Source: Bifidobacterium asteroides DSM 20089
GTDB taxonomy: Bacteria > Actinomycetota > Actinomycetes > Actinomycetales > Bifidobacteriaceae
DNA: 64,000 bases
Reading direction: 5' to 3'
Assembly (NCBI RefSeq): GCF_002715865.1
Contig: NZ_CP017696.1
Span: 186,001 to 250,000, forward strand
The position numbers were made by a program, and so were the translations under genes. A model generated the notes under the pieces. It was given only the letters and a program-made list of their open reading frames with translations. It made no database searches and was not told the DNA's origin. Below, piece by piece: positions 1 to 9,756 of the stretch. Position 1 is the stretch's first letter. Each line of letters starts with the position of its first letter.

Positions 1-51
1 GACAGCGGCAGCGAGTCTGCCGATGCCCAAAGCGATCAGGGGCGCTGGAAA

Positions 52-2667
52 GTGTCGCGCTCCTCTATCGCCCTCATGACTGCAAGCCACAGTGCCAGCA
101 AGGACTACGCACGCCACTGGGATTATGAGGAAGGGTCCATCGACCTGCCGCCTTTGAGCCTGCCGGGGGAGGCCGTGGATGATGGTTTGGCCTATCCGGG
201 ACGAATAGCCCATAGGAAGACTGCGCTGCTGAATGATGAAGGAGCTGGCGGCAAGGGTGCCAGGCCAGTCGGTGAACGACCCTCCGTGCTTCCCGGATCC
301 TATGATTTTTTGACCTCGGTCACTGTGGCCAATCAACCGGAAGTCCCCACATTTCCTCCGGCAGACCTGCCATCTGACGGGCATACTGGAAAGGATTCCG
401 GCCAGGAGCCATCCCCGCGGCGCGTGGTGGCTCGCCGAGAGCTGGAGGATTCCAAGGCCGCAGAGATCTCGTCACAGCCGAAGCAGCCTGCGGCCAAAGT
501 TGTCTGGTCCTGGACCAAGCCTGAGGTGGACAATGGTCCGGTCTTCTCTTGGAATATGCGCAAGCGTCGTAAGCCGTCCGCAGGGGCCCGCGCAGGCAAA
601 TCCGCAGCTTCCATAGCCAAGACCACATCTGTTTCCGCATCCTCTGTAAAGGCTGTCGATTCCACCGTTCCGGCACCTTCCAAGATTGAGCAGAAGTCTT
701 CCAAAGCTTCTGTTCCCGCTGCTTCTGCGGTTGAACCAGTCGGAACCAAGCCAGTGACCAAGGCCGGGGCACCCTCGGCTTCCGGCTATGAGGATTCGAT
801 GTCTGCGAAACCGAATCCGGGGGTCTCTGCGCCTACAACCTCTGTTCATACGTCAGCAAACCCCGTGGTATTCGCCGACCGACCGGTTGTTGTCAGTCAT
901 TCAGATGTCGACCGGGATTCCTCGGTAACTGGTTCATCGGCTCCAGGGCAGAGCAATGCTGTGTCGCAAACTGTGGCCAGCGAAGCCGATCATCAGGGGC
1001 GTCGGGTCTGTTCGACTCCACGTGTAGTTGCCCAGTCTGCTGCAGTCGCCGGTGACGGCACCGGTGGTCGCGTCGTTTCGTCAAAGGCTATTGGCGGACA
1101 AGGGACGGCGCTCGCGCAGAAGGATCATGTCGGTCAGCCCTTGCAGACCGACCAAGAAGGCATTGCCGTTCAGACTGCCCCCTCTAAATCTTCAGAGGCT
1201 GTGAACGCATCTCCAGGGACGCAGTCGGTCGTCCAGTTTGCCTCTTCGCCCACATCCGTATCCTCTCCAGGCGCTTCTGTGGCCCTTGCCGCCAAGGCTG
1301 CAGAGGCTGCTGCAGCTGCCGTGGCCGCCAAGACCGAGTCCGCCGAGACTGGGGACGCCGCGAAGAACGCAACCAAACCGACACGTTCTTCGCGTGGTCC
1401 TCGCAAACGTGTTGGTGGCCTTCATCTCGGTCTTTTCGCCAGAGGTCAGGAAGGGAGCGAAGGAACCCGTCGGTCGTCCAAGCGGCGGTCTGCCCAAAAC
1501 CGTACCCGTACTTCAGTGGAGGCGGCAGCGCCCAGGGTCGTTCCCAATGCTTCGGAAGGACCCGGCGCAGGAGCAAGCCGACCGGTACCAGGCAATTCGC
1601 AGTCGATTGTTGCTCCAAGTGAACTTGACGCTGTCACGCCATCTGCTGCAATTGCGGCTCAGGCCCAGCCCCAGGCTCAGTCGCAGACGACTAAGCCCGC
1701 TGCGCAAAAGTCCACCACCTACACAGCCAGTTCGGGGGTACTCCACGCCGTCAATGGCCAGGCTGCCTTCGCCTTTGTCTATCTGGCCATATCGGTTCTG
1801 GTGCTCATGGTCGGTTCGGGGATGATCCTGCCGGTCATCATGGAGCAGGTCAAGGACCCCAGATCCATCGCTTTCCTGTCCGATGGAATAACCCTCCTGT
1901 CGGTTCTGCTGGCGTTGACATATGCCTGCATCTCAGAGTGGAGCGTTATTCGAGGTAAGGATCAGCGAGGGCGGGACGCTGTCCACTGGCGAACAGACAG
2001 AAGAATGACGCTGGCGGCTCTGCTGGCTCTTGTAGCGGTGCTCCTGCTTGGCCAGGGGATGGTTCATGAACTGAACAAGTTCTTCAACCACTTCTGCCTG
2101 CTTCTGCACATCCCCTCCCTGGCCTCGCGCAGCCTGCTGGTCACCGGCGCTTCCTCGCCGACGATGGCCCTGTACGCTCTTCTGGTGGTTCCTCTGGCTG
2201 AGGAGCTGGTTTTCCGTGGCGTCATTCTCAACGGGTTGCGTCGGTATGGCCGGGTCTTTGCCATCCTGACCGCATCCCTGCTCTGCGCCCTGCTCCAGTG
2301 TGATCCGGTCTCTGGGCTTTGGATCTTCCTGCTGGGGCTGGCTCTGGGCTACTGCTCCCTGGAGTATGGTCTGATCTGGGCCATCGGGGCCCGCGTGGTC
2401 GGCGATCTGCTCTTCAGCGGCCTGCCCAACCGTTATCTGATGAGCGCCCCGAGAACTGCTCGTCTGTCGATTTTGGCAGTGGCACTGGTCTTGGTCCTGG
2501 CTGGGTTGGTCATGTTCTTCCTGCACCGCGCCAGTCTTTTGGACTACCGACGGCGTTATCGGGCTCCTAGAGGAACATACGTTTCCTGGAGGCAGCCTTG
2601 GTTCCTGCTCTATTTGCTGCTCTGCCTGCTGCTGACAGTCTTCAAGTTCGTACCCGGTCTGCTCTAG
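52..2667 (+). CDS. CPBP-family membrane protein with long disordered N-terminus, probable pseudoprotease
   Basis: About 570 residues of Ala/Ser/Pro/Val-rich, probably disordered sequence with basic patches (KKR/RKR type) precede a multi-spanning membrane domain of about 290 residues. That domain matches the CPBP (Abi/CAAX protease and bacteriocin-processing) family. The first motif, EELVFRG, is intact. Aligned without gaps to the next gene, the FxxxH histidine is Gln (ALLQCD) and the HxxxN pair is Arg/Gly (ARVVGD), so metal-dependent proteolysis is unlikely. A scaffolding or regulatory role is inference. The GTG at 52 is only one possible start: ATG at 76 is another, and the frame stays open to base 1, so the gene may begin outside the window. 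Confidence 0.75.
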   Translation: MSRSSIALMTASHSASKDYARHWDYEEGSIDLPPLSLPGEAVDDGLAYPGRIAHRKTALLNDEGAGGKGARPVGERPSVLPGSYDFLTSVTVANQPEVPTFPPADLPSDGHTGKDSGQEPSPRRVVARRELEDSKAAEISSQPKQPAAKVVWSWTKPEVDNGPVFSWNMRKRRKPSAGARAGKSAASIAKTTSVSASSVKAVDSTVPAPSKIEQKSSKASVPAASAVEPVGTKPVTKAGAPSASGYEDSMSAKPNPGVSAPTTSVHTSANPVVFADRPVVVSHSDVDRDSSVTGSSAPGQSNAVSQTVASEADHQGRRVCSTPRVVAQSAAVAGDGTGGRVVSSKAIGGQGTALAQKDHVGQPLQTDQEGIAVQTAPSKSSEAVNASPGTQSVVQFASSPTSVSSPGASVALAAKAAEAAAAAVAAKTESAETGDAAKNATKPTRSSRGPRKRVGGLHLGLFARGQEGSEGTRRSSKRRSAQNRTRTSVEAAAPRVVPNASEGPGAGASRPVPGNSQSIVAPSELDAVTPSAAIAAQAQPQAQSQTTKPAAQKSTTYTASSGVLHAVNGQAAFAFVYLAISVLVLMVGSGMILPVIMEQVKDPRSIAFLSDGITLLSVLLALTYACISEWSVIRGKDQRGRDAVHWRTDRRMTLAALLALVAVLLLGQGMVHELNKFFNHFCLLLHIPSLASRSLLVTGASSPTMALYALLVVPLAEELVFRGVILNGLRRYGRVFAILTASLLCALLQCDPVSGLWIFLLGLALGYCSLEYGLIWAIGARVVGDLLFSGLPNRYLMSAPRTARLSILAVALVLVLAGLVMFFLHRASLLDYRRRYRAPRGTYVSWRQPWFLLYLLLCLLLTVFKFVPGLL

Positions 2668-2770
2668 CGCATAACGCATTGGGTCTGCCGGTGGTGGCGT
2701 AGACTTGGACAAGCTGGAGGACAATGCCGGATGGTCAAACCTGCAGAGGATCATGAAAGGGCATGGTGAC

Positions 2771-3823
2771 ATGGGGCAGACAGCGACTGCGGCCGACGCG
2801 CCAGGGACTGGGCAGACTCATAAGCCCAGACGAGGTGCGGCGGATCGCGCATGGATGAGTGCGGCCAGGGGAATGCTCAACCGTCAGGCCGCCCTGCTGT
2901 TGGTCTACCTGCTTATCACCAACAGCGTCGGCCTTCTGTTCGGTGTTCTGGCTCAGATGGAGTGGAATGCCGTTTTCGATCCAGTGCCTGCCCACTCGGG
3001 TTTTATATATGTGATTAGCCATGTCGACAAGGAGTATGCGGGCATCATCAATCTGATCTCCGCCTGCACAGGCCTCTGTTTCCTGGTCTTCACTCGGCGT
3101 CGGCAGATCTGTGATTCCGGCCCTATGGGCATATTCCACACTGATCTGCATCCCATGACCTGGCAGGTTTTGCTGGGGTGCTTTGCGCTGACGCTGACAG
3201 GGCAGACCCTGGCCGGCTGGTATCAGTCAGGCATGGACTGGACCACGGCGCAGTTGGGAGTGCAGCAGTCCTGGACCACGACTGAGCAGATTCAGCAGGC
3301 CTCGGGTACCATACCCATGTTCATTTACGTCAGCCTGCTGGCCCCCGTCATCGAGGAGCTGGTCTTCAGAGGTGCCATCCTGCACGCGCTGAAGCCTTAC
3401 GGCCATGTCTTCGCCATCGTCACCTCCGCTGTCATGTTCGGCTTCTTCCACGGCGATCTGGGCCAGGGGCTCTTTGCTTTCATCATGGGTCTGCTCCTGG
3501 GCTATCTGGCCTGCGAATACTCCATCTTCTGGTCCATGGCCCTGCACGTGTTCAACAATCTGGTCGTCAGCGACGGGCTGCAACTCCTGCTCGGGTTTAT
3601 GAGCGACAACATGTCCTCCTACGTCAACGTGCTCATGATGCTGGTAGGCATGCTGGCAGCCGTGCTGGTCCTCTACCTGGGCCGTCATCGGATTATCGCG
3701 TTTCTGCAGGAAAACCGCACGTATTCGAACGTCTATGGTGCCTGGGCTTGCCCATTCTTCGTCATGTTCCTGCTGATCATGGGCTTCACGATGCTGACCC
3801 CCTTCGTTTCAGCAGGCGCCTGA
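2771..3823 (+). CDS. CPBP family intramembrane metalloprotease
   Basis: A 350-residue polytopic membrane protein with all three CPBP motifs: EELVFRG, FGFFHG (FxxxH) and ALHVFNN (HxxxN), which together supply the expected glutamate, histidine and asparagine metal and catalytic residues. Family members are intramembrane proteases linked to prenyl-protein processing, bacteriocin self-immunity or envelope functions; the substrate here is unknown. The ATG at 2771 is chosen because AAAGG lies nine bases upstream. An in-frame ATG at 2753 has its AGAGGA too close. The gene is a tandem paralogue of the preceding one and lies just upstream of murA. Confidence 0.8.
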   Translation: MGQTATAADAPGTGQTHKPRRGAADRAWMSAARGMLNRQAALLLVYLLITNSVGLLFGVLAQMEWNAVFDPVPAHSGFIYVISHVDKEYAGIINLISACTGLCFLVFTRRRQICDSGPMGIFHTDLHPMTWQVLLGCFALTLTGQTLAGWYQSGMDWTTAQLGVQQSWTTTEQIQQASGTIPMFIYVSLLAPVIEELVFRGAILHALKPYGHVFAIVTSAVMFGFFHGDLGQGLFAFIMGLLLGYLACEYSIFWSMALHVFNNLVVSDGLQLLLGFMSDNMSSYVNVLMMLVGMLAAVLVLYLGRHRIIAFLQENRTYSNVYGAWACPFFVMFLLIMGFTMLTPFVSAGA

Positions 3824-3962
3824 CCAGCATCTGACTGGGTGGACGCTCTATGCCCGAGGCGACAATTCACGGTGTCCCCACACCCCCTGTGGCAGACTTG
3901 CAATAAGGGCCGATGTTGTGCCAAAGCCCGGCTCTGAGCGGATACGAGAAAGAAGCCGATAA

Positions 3963-5294
3963 ATGCCCAAGGTGAATACACAGGATGATGTACTGCATGT
4001 GGTGGGCGGCAGGCCCCTGCATGGCACCATACAGGTCCGTGGGGCCAAGAACTTCGTCAGCAAGGCCATGGTTGCCGCCCTGCTGGCTCCTGGTGTATCA
4101 GTGCTCAAGAACGTACCTGAAATCCGCGACGTCCAGGTGGTCTCCGACCTGCTGAGGCTGCATGGTGTCAAGGTGGATGTCCGTCCACAGGAGGGCGTGG
4201 TCACCATTGATGCCAGCCATGTGGAGCTGGCCGACGTGGCCGATGTGGACACCCTGTCGGGCTCTTCCCGCATACCCATCCTCTTCTCCGGGCCGCTTCT
4301 GCATCGGATGGGAGAGGCTTTCATTCCCGTGCTTGGCGGCTGCCGCATCGGCAGCAGGCCCATCGATTTCCATCTGGAGACCCTGCGCAAACTGGGGGCC
4401 AATGTCGACAAGGAGCATGAGGCCGGCATCCACATCACAGCGCCGGACGGCCTGCATGGAGCCAAGATTCACCTGCCCTACCCCTCGGTGGGCGCGACGG
4501 AGCAGACCCTGCTGGCGGCTGTCCTGGCTGAGGGGCGTACTGAGCTGTCAGGTGCGGCTACCGAGCCTGAGATTATGGACCTGGTGGCGGTTCTGCAGAA
4601 GATGGGCGCGCAGATTTCCGTGGACGTGGACCGAACCATCCGCATCGAGGGTGTGCCGTCCCTGAAGGGCTTCACCCATACCTCCCTGCCCGACCGAATC
4701 GAAGCCGCCTCCTGGGCCTCCGCCGCCCTGGCTACCCATGGCGACATCATGGTCAAGGGCGCCCACCAGCCTGACATGATGACCTACCTGAACGTCTTCC
4801 GCAAGATCGGCGGCCAGTTCGATGTGCGCGACGACGGCATCCGCTTCTGGCATCCGGGTGGCGACCTGCGCCCCGTGGCCATCGAGACCGACGTGCACCC
4901 CGGGTTCATGACTGATTGGCAGCAGCCCCTGGTGGTGGCCCTGACCCAGGCCAAGGGTCTTTCCATCGTTCATGAGACCGTCTACGAGAATCGTTTCGGC
5001 TTCACCAAGCCGCTGATTCAGATGGGTGCCACCATCCAGCTCTACAAGGAGTGCCTGGGATCTCTGCCCTGCCGCTTCCAGCAGCGCAACTTCAACCACT
5101 CGGCCGTCATCTTCGGGCCCACCCCGTTGACCGGCCAGGACATCGATGTGCCCGACCTGCGTGGCGGCTTCAGCCACCTGATTGCCGCGCTGACGGCATC
5201 CGGCCCCTCCAACGTTCACGGCATCTCCCTGATTGACCGCGGCTACGAGGACTTCCGCGACAAGTTGCTGGCCCTGGACGCGCAGATCGACTGA
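3963..5294 (+). CDS. murA: UDP-N-acetylglucosamine 1-carboxyvinyltransferase (MurA)
   Basis: Cytoplasmic enzyme of the first committed step of peptidoglycan synthesis: it transfers enolpyruvate from PEP to UDP-GlcNAc. The 443-residue length is near the family norm (about 420-440). RGAKN near residues 26-30 is the substrate-binding Lys-Asn pair. The GGCRIGSRPID loop carries Cys127, the position of the fosfomycin-reactive cysteine, so the enzyme is predicted fosfomycin-sensitive at this residue. It heads a same-strand run with plsC, gpsA and ddl with short gaps, so shared transcription is likely. Confidence 0.95.
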   Translation: MPKVNTQDDVLHVVGGRPLHGTIQVRGAKNFVSKAMVAALLAPGVSVLKNVPEIRDVQVVSDLLRLHGVKVDVRPQEGVVTIDASHVELADVADVDTLSGSSRIPILFSGPLLHRMGEAFIPVLGGCRIGSRPIDFHLETLRKLGANVDKEHEAGIHITAPDGLHGAKIHLPYPSVGATEQTLLAAVLAEGRTELSGAATEPEIMDLVAVLQKMGAQISVDVDRTIRIEGVPSLKGFTHTSLPDRIEAASWASAALATHGDIMVKGAHQPDMMTYLNVFRKIGGQFDVRDDGIRFWHPGGDLRPVAIETDVHPGFMTDWQQPLVVALTQAKGLSIVHETVYENRFGFTKPLIQMGATIQLYKECLGSLPCRFQQRNFNHSAVIFGPTPLTGQDIDVPDLRGGFSHLIAALTASGPSNVHGISLIDRGYEDFRDKLLALDAQID

Positions 5295-5308
5295 TCCGGC
5301 AGGTATAG

Positions 5309-6202
5309 ATGGCTTCTAAAGGCAAACCCTCCCCTCGGTCCGCTGTGCCAGCCCTGCCCGATCAGCAGGTGGCCCTGCTGGCTCAGAGGCACAGGTTGGT
5401 GGATCCGACTCGCTATTATCCCACTGGTCACCGCACGCCGGACCTAGACGAGATAGACGGTCAGCATCCTGTGGGAACCACCCGTTTGCTATGGGGGGTC
5501 TCCCAGGTGGTGCGAGACTCCTGCCGGGTCTATGCCTGGGGGCTGGAGCGGGTGCCACAGACCGGCCCCTTCATCACTGCCGCTACCCACGTGACCCAGT
5601 TCGACGTTTTCATTCCTATGATGGCCCTCTTTCACCAAGGGCGTCGTCCCCGCTATATGGCAAAGGCCGAGATGGCCCATTGGCCCCTGATCGGCAGCTG
5701 GTTCCGCATGGTCGGCATGCAGCCGGTGGAGCGCAAGTCCGGCAAGGCCAGGTCGATTGAGGAGGAGTCGATCAGCATCATTACCTCGGGTAGGCCTTTG
5801 ACCATCTGGCCTGAAGGGACTGTGACCCGTGACCCCTTGAAGTGGCCCATGTCGCTCAAGCCCGGGGTCGGATTCATCGCCTTAGAAGCCTCGCGGCAGC
5901 TGGGTCACATGGTTCCTCTGTACCCCAGCATCACCTGGGGGGCGGCTTCGATCAATCACAAGTGGCCCTGGCCGCGGAAGAACGTGGTCATGTGCTATGA
6001 CAGGCTCCTTGACTATTCCGACCTCCTGGAAGACATGGATCAATGGGGTGCGGAACCACCCAAGCAGTCCGTGCATGCCCTCTGTGTCCGCCTGCGAAAC
6101 CGGATGGAGGAGGTCATGGCTGAGATTCGTGGCGAGGAGCCCCCGGCGGCTGGATACTTCGATTATGTGACCATGACTCGTCGGCCCAGAAGCGAGCAAT
6201 AA
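5309..6202 (+). CDS. plsC: 1-acyl-sn-glycerol-3-phosphate acyltransferase-like protein
   Basis: A 297-residue member of the PlsC/LPLAT family, which acylates lysophosphatidic acid at position 2 in phospholipid synthesis at the membrane. The HX4D catalytic motif is HVTQFD. The acceptor-binding motif is WPEGTVTRD, with Trp in place of the usual Phe. The gene starts 14 bases after murA ends and is followed by gpsA, which makes its glycerol-3-phosphate precursor. Substrate specificity cannot be read from the sequence. Confidence 0.88.
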   Translation: MASKGKPSPRSAVPALPDQQVALLAQRHRLVDPTRYYPTGHRTPDLDEIDGQHPVGTTRLLWGVSQVVRDSCRVYAWGLERVPQTGPFITAATHVTQFDVFIPMMALFHQGRRPRYMAKAEMAHWPLIGSWFRMVGMQPVERKSGKARSIEEESISIITSGRPLTIWPEGTVTRDPLKWPMSLKPGVGFIALEASRQLGHMVPLYPSITWGAASINHKWPWPRKNVVMCYDRLLDYSDLLEDMDQWGAEPPKQSVHALCVRLRNRMEEVMAEIRGEEPPAAGYFDYVTMTRRPRSEQ

Positions 6203-6318
6203 GGCCGGAACGCACCTCCAATTCCCCCTGCCTGGCGGCGGTGTCATAGGATGGTAGAGATAAGAATGAGGCTGCTAGTCGGCGTTCCCGTGCGCACGGC
6301 ATTATGCAAAGGAGAATG

Positions 6319-7317
6319 ATGACGAAGATCGCGGTATTGGGAGCAGGCGCATGGGGGACCGCTTTTGCCCAGGTATTGGCCGACGCAGGCAATCAGGTGG
6401 TCATGTGGGACATCGATCTGGATGTCGTGGACGAAATCAACAGTAAGCATTCGAATACCCGCCGCCTACCGACTGTGGAGAAGCTGCCCGATACCATCAT
6501 CGCTGAGGGTGATCGGTCCAAGGCCGTCTCGGGGGCTGGAATCGTGGTCGTGGCCATAGCCGCTCAGCACGCCTGTGAGGCCTTGACGGAATTCAAAGGA
6601 CTGCTGGGTCGTGATGCCATTGCAGTTTCCCTGATGAAGGGGATTGAACGGGGTACGGACAGGCGGATGGACCAGGTGGTCTGCCAGACGCTGGATTTGG
6701 ATTCAACCAGGTTCGCAGCCGTCTCAGGCCCCAACCTGAGCAAGGAGGTGGCCGCCCGCGAGCCGAGCGCCACAGTGGTCGCCAGCGCTAATCCAGATGC
6801 CGCCATGAGAGTGGCCCGTGCCTGTACGACCGACTATTTCAAGGCCTTCGTCTCGGACGATGTGATCGGCCTGGAGATGTGCGGGTCGTTGAAGAACGTC
6901 ACTGCACTGGCTGTTGGGATGTCACGGGGGGCGGGATTCGGGGAGAACACGGCTGCCATGATCCAAGCCAGGGGGCTGGCTGAGCTCACCGCCCTGGGGG
7001 AGGCCTGTGGGGCCAAGTCCAAAACCTTCGCCGGTCTTGCCGGGGTAGGCGACCTGGTGGCCACCTGTGGATCGTCCCTGAGCAGGAACTACACTTTTGG
7101 CTTTAATTTGGGTCAGGGCAAAAGTATTGAGGAAGCCACTCGCGTCAGCAAGGGTGTTGCTGAGGGCGTGCCTACCACCGATGCTGTCGTCGCCCTGGGT
7201 AAGCGCTACCAGGTGGCGACCCCGCTGGCTACGGCCATGAGCCATGTACTGGATCAGGGTCTGAGCTGCCGGGGGATGATTGACGAGCTGTTCGGCGGAC
7301 AGATCACTACAGAGTGA
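6319..7317 (+). CDS. gpsA: NAD(P)-dependent glycerol-3-phosphate dehydrogenase
   Basis: A 332-residue cytoplasmic enzyme that reduces dihydroxyacetone phosphate to sn-glycerol-3-phosphate for phospholipids. The N-terminal Rossmann motif is GAGAWGTAFA at residues 8-17. The catalytic lysine region (GSLKNVTAL) and the GMSRGAGFGENTAAM loop are present. The ATG at 6319 follows an AAGGAG site. In-frame ATGs at 6304 and 6316 lie before or against that site and are less likely. The neighbours plsC and ddl fit an envelope-synthesis group. Confidence 0.95.
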   Translation: MTKIAVLGAGAWGTAFAQVLADAGNQVVMWDIDLDVVDEINSKHSNTRRLPTVEKLPDTIIAEGDRSKAVSGAGIVVVAIAAQHACEALTEFKGLLGRDAIAVSLMKGIERGTDRRMDQVVCQTLDLDSTRFAAVSGPNLSKEVAAREPSATVVASANPDAAMRVARACTTDYFKAFVSDDVIGLEMCGSLKNVTALAVGMSRGAGFGENTAAMIQARGLAELTALGEACGAKSKTFAGLAGVGDLVATCGSSLSRNYTFGFNLGQGKSIEEATRVSKGVAEGVPTTDAVVALGKRYQVATPLATAMSHVLDQGLSCRGMIDELFGGQITTE

Positions 7318-7416
7318 GTCTGGCGACAGTCGGAAAATTCTGAAGGCTATAGGTGTGCGAAGACTGTGAAGCGGGCGCTATCAACCTTTTGCTCGGCAAT
7401 GAACGGTTTCCCGAGT

Positions 7417-7431
7417 CAGACAGTATGTCTG
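7417..7431. promoter_or_regulatory. inverted repeat in the gpsA-ddl gap
   Basis: CAGACA-GTA-TGTCTG is a perfect six-base inverted repeat in the 292-base gap between gpsA and ddl. No U-tract follows, so it is not an evident terminator. It could be an operator or chance. No convincing promoter was identified elsewhere in the gap. Confidence 0.25.
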
Positions 7432-7609
7432 TCTCGTCTGGTGCCTGCGTCAGCTCCATCAGGCCTGTGTTCGTGCCAAGCTTGTGGATGAGCGCCCCTG
7501 ACCAGTCTCTGCCGCCCGTCAAGGGGATATTCTGCTGTCTTGAGTGATGTATCTGCCCGGGCATGTGCATGAGGTTGGAATTCATGTCCAGGATGAGGAA
7601 AGCCGAGGG

Positions 7610-8761
7610 ATGATGGTCAGGAAACGTGTTGTGGTGCTCTATGGTGGGCGTGCCGACGAACATTCCATATCCTGCGTGTCGGCTGCCGGCGTGCTCAATG
7701 CCATTGATGCCGACCGATACGAGCCCATCCCGATTGGCATCACCAAGGACGGCCGATGGACCATCGGCGGCCAGGATCCCAGGCAGTGGGGTCTAAGCGA
7801 TGCCAGTCTGCCAACCGTGCAGATAACCGAAGGCAGCCGTCCGGTCATTCTCGACATGGCCCGTGGCAGGGATGGGTTTCTGATCGGCGACCATGCCGAC
7901 CTGGTCTCTGGAGCCGAACCTTCGAGGACGGCGGGTTCCTTGGAGCCTTTGGGGCATGTTGACGCTGTTTTTCCAGTATTGCACGGCCCCTACGGCGAGG
8001 ACGGCACCCTGCAGGGTCTGCTTGAAATGATGGGTCTGCCCTACGTCGGATGTGGTGTCTTCGCTTCTGCTGCCTGTATGGACAAGCACTACACCAAGAT
8101 CCTGCTCAGCCAAGCCGACATACCCGTGGCTCCCGGTATCACCATAGACTCCCGTCAACAGCAATCCGGAGCCGACCTACTGGCCGCTGTGGAGAAGGCA
8201 GGCCTCCATTACCCGCTCTTCGTCAAGCCCTCCCGTGCAGGATCCAGCTTTGGTGTGGTCAAGGTGGAAGAGCCTCAAGCCGAAATCCTGGTTGCTGCGG
8301 TCGCCGAGGCCGCGAAGCATGACTGGCGGGTCCTTATAGAGGAGGGCATTGAAGGGCGGGAGATTGAATGCGCTGTGCTCGCCTCGAGCAGGGACAGAGA
8401 GCCCCGTACAGCCTGGCCTGGCGAGGTGGTGCTGGATAAGGCTGATCAGGACGAGGCTTTCTACGACTTCGACAGCAAGTATGTGGACTCCTCCGCATCC
8501 CATGTGGAGGTTCCTGCGAAACTGCCGGAGGAAACTCTTCAGAAGGTTCGCAACCTGGCTTCCAAAGCCTTCAAAACCGTGGACGGTGCCGGTCTGAGCC
8601 GTGTCGACTGCTTTGTGACACCCGAGGGCAGGGTCATTGTCAACGAGATCAACACCATGCCTGGCTTTACGCCCATCTCCATGTATGCCAAGGCCTGGGA
8701 GGCAACGGGGATCACATACACCGATCTGATTACTGATCTGATTGAGGGTGTATCAGCCTGA
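7610..8761 (+). CDS. ddl: D-alanine--D-alanine ligase
   Basis: ATP-grasp enzyme that joins two D-alanines for the peptidoglycan stem peptide; 383 residues, typical for the family. Visible motifs are EHSISCVSAAGVL near the N-terminus, GPYGEDGTLQGLLE, the ATP-binding loop KPSRAGSSFGV and the C-terminal EINTMPGFTPISMY. The omega loop carries Lys-Tyr (DSKYVD) rather than the Phe of D-Ala-D-Lac ligases, so vancomycin-susceptible termini are predicted. The start at 7610 is set by GAGGAAA eight bases upstream. An upstream in-frame ATG at 7544 lacks such a site. Confidence 0.94.
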   Translation: MMVRKRVVVLYGGRADEHSISCVSAAGVLNAIDADRYEPIPIGITKDGRWTIGGQDPRQWGLSDASLPTVQITEGSRPVILDMARGRDGFLIGDHADLVSGAEPSRTAGSLEPLGHVDAVFPVLHGPYGEDGTLQGLLEMMGLPYVGCGVFASAACMDKHYTKILLSQADIPVAPGITIDSRQQQSGADLLAAVEKAGLHYPLFVKPSRAGSSFGVVKVEEPQAEILVAAVAEAAKHDWRVLIEEGIEGREIECAVLASSRDREPRTAWPGEVVLDKADQDEAFYDFDSKYVDSSASHVEVPAKLPEETLQKVRNLASKAFKTVDGAGLSRVDCFVTPEGRVIVNEINTMPGFTPISMYAKAWEATGITYTDLITDLIEGVSA

Positions 8762-8820
8762 CGCTGGAGTCTCTTCCGTAGTTTAGGCATTTCGGGAGAG
8801 GGAGAGATGCCGCTTTTGGA

Positions 8821-8841
8821 CTTCTCCCGCAGGAGGAGAAG
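8821..8841. terminator. possible hairpin between convergent ddl and mscS
   Basis: CTTCTCC and GGAGAAG form a seven-base stem with a seven-base loop in the 89-base gap between the convergent ddl and mscS ends. No strong T-run follows on either strand, so terminator function is uncertain. Confidence 0.3.
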
Positions 8842-8850
8842 ATCATCCGG

Positions 8851-9756
8851 TTAATGTTCAATGTCTTTTGTCTGGAGCTCGGCCTCCTGAACCAGGTAGT
8901 CCTGGCCGGCCAGTGCGCGGGTGGCGGCATCCTGCATATCGGCGGCGATGACACCCTGCTTGGCGAACATGACCACTTGGCCCTTGATGCCATAAGGGGT
9001 GAAGCCCTGGAGCTGGACAATGGGCGGGTTGGATTGCATGGCCATGCCCTTGGTTGCCTGGGCCACCGCCTGTGCAATGGAGCGGGAGGACTTGGCTATA
9101 TCGGCATTCCCTCGCAGGGTGAAGGGAACCGTGGTGGCAGCCTCGCCGGCCTCGGTGATTTTCTCGAGCGCCGTGGTGTTGAGGATGGAGTTGGGGATCA
9201 GCAGTTGGTTGCCGGTCCTGTCGATGACGATGGTATGGCGCCAAGTCACGTCGCGGACGGTTCCGGTGGTGCCCTGGATGGTGATGATGTCGCCGGGCTG
9301 GACCACCTTGCTGACCATCAGTCCGAAGCCGCCGACGATGTTGGCAATTGTATCTTTCAATCCGAAGGAGAGCGCCAGGCCGCTGACGCCCAGGGCGGCG
9401 ACCACTGTGGATGGGTTGATCCCGAAGACGGGTTGCAGGACTGTGGCAGCAGCGAAGATCCAGATCAGGGCGCGGACGATGTTGACGAAGATGGAAGCAC
9501 TGGGCAGGTTGGTCCGTTCCAGGGCACGCCGCATGGCCGCCGCTACGATCTTGGAAATCAAGGCAGCGCAGACAGCCACGACGATCAGAAGAACGATCTT
9601 TCCGAAATTCTGGCGGAACCAGTAGATGATGGCATCGCTGAAGCTGGAGATGGCCTGTTCCGACCTTCCCATGGGGTCCTTGTCCTGATTGGCGCTTGTG
9701 ATGCTTGTGCTGGCTAGTGCAGGAACTTCGCTGGTAAAATTGACGGTCAGATTCAT
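8851..9756 (-). CDS. mscS: small-conductance mechanosensitive channel family protein
   Basis: A 301-residue MscS-type channel, which opens on membrane tension to release solutes after osmotic downshock. Membrane segments occupy roughly residues 50-125. They run into the pore-lining helix region (ALGVSGLALSFGLKDT) and the conserved beta-domain sequence around VQPGDIITIQGTTGTV and LLIPNSIL. The start at 9756 overlaps the stop of the upstream GNAT gene in an ATGA arrangement, with an AGAGGA site upstream, indicating translational coupling. A longer in-frame start at 9825 would lie well inside the GNAT gene. Confidence 0.9.
   Translation of the reverse strand: MNLTVNFTSEVPALASTSITSANQDKDPMGRSEQAISSFSDAIIYWFRQNFGKIVLLIVVAVCAALISKIVAAAMRRALERTNLPSASIFVNIVRALIWIFAAATVLQPVFGINPSTVVAALGVSGLALSFGLKDTIANIVGGFGLMVSKVVQPGDIITIQGTTGTVRDVTWRHTIVIDRTGNQLLIPNSILNTTALEKITEAGEAATTVPFTLRGNADIAKSSRSIAQAVAQATKGMAMQSNPPIVQLQGFTPYGIKGQVVMFAKQGVIAADMQDAATRALAGQDYLVQEAELQTKDIEH

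Noticed and set aside
1933-2772. Long minus-strand frame opposite the first CPBP gene
   Set aside because: Gln/Asp-rich shadow translation of GC-rich coding DNA, no family match.
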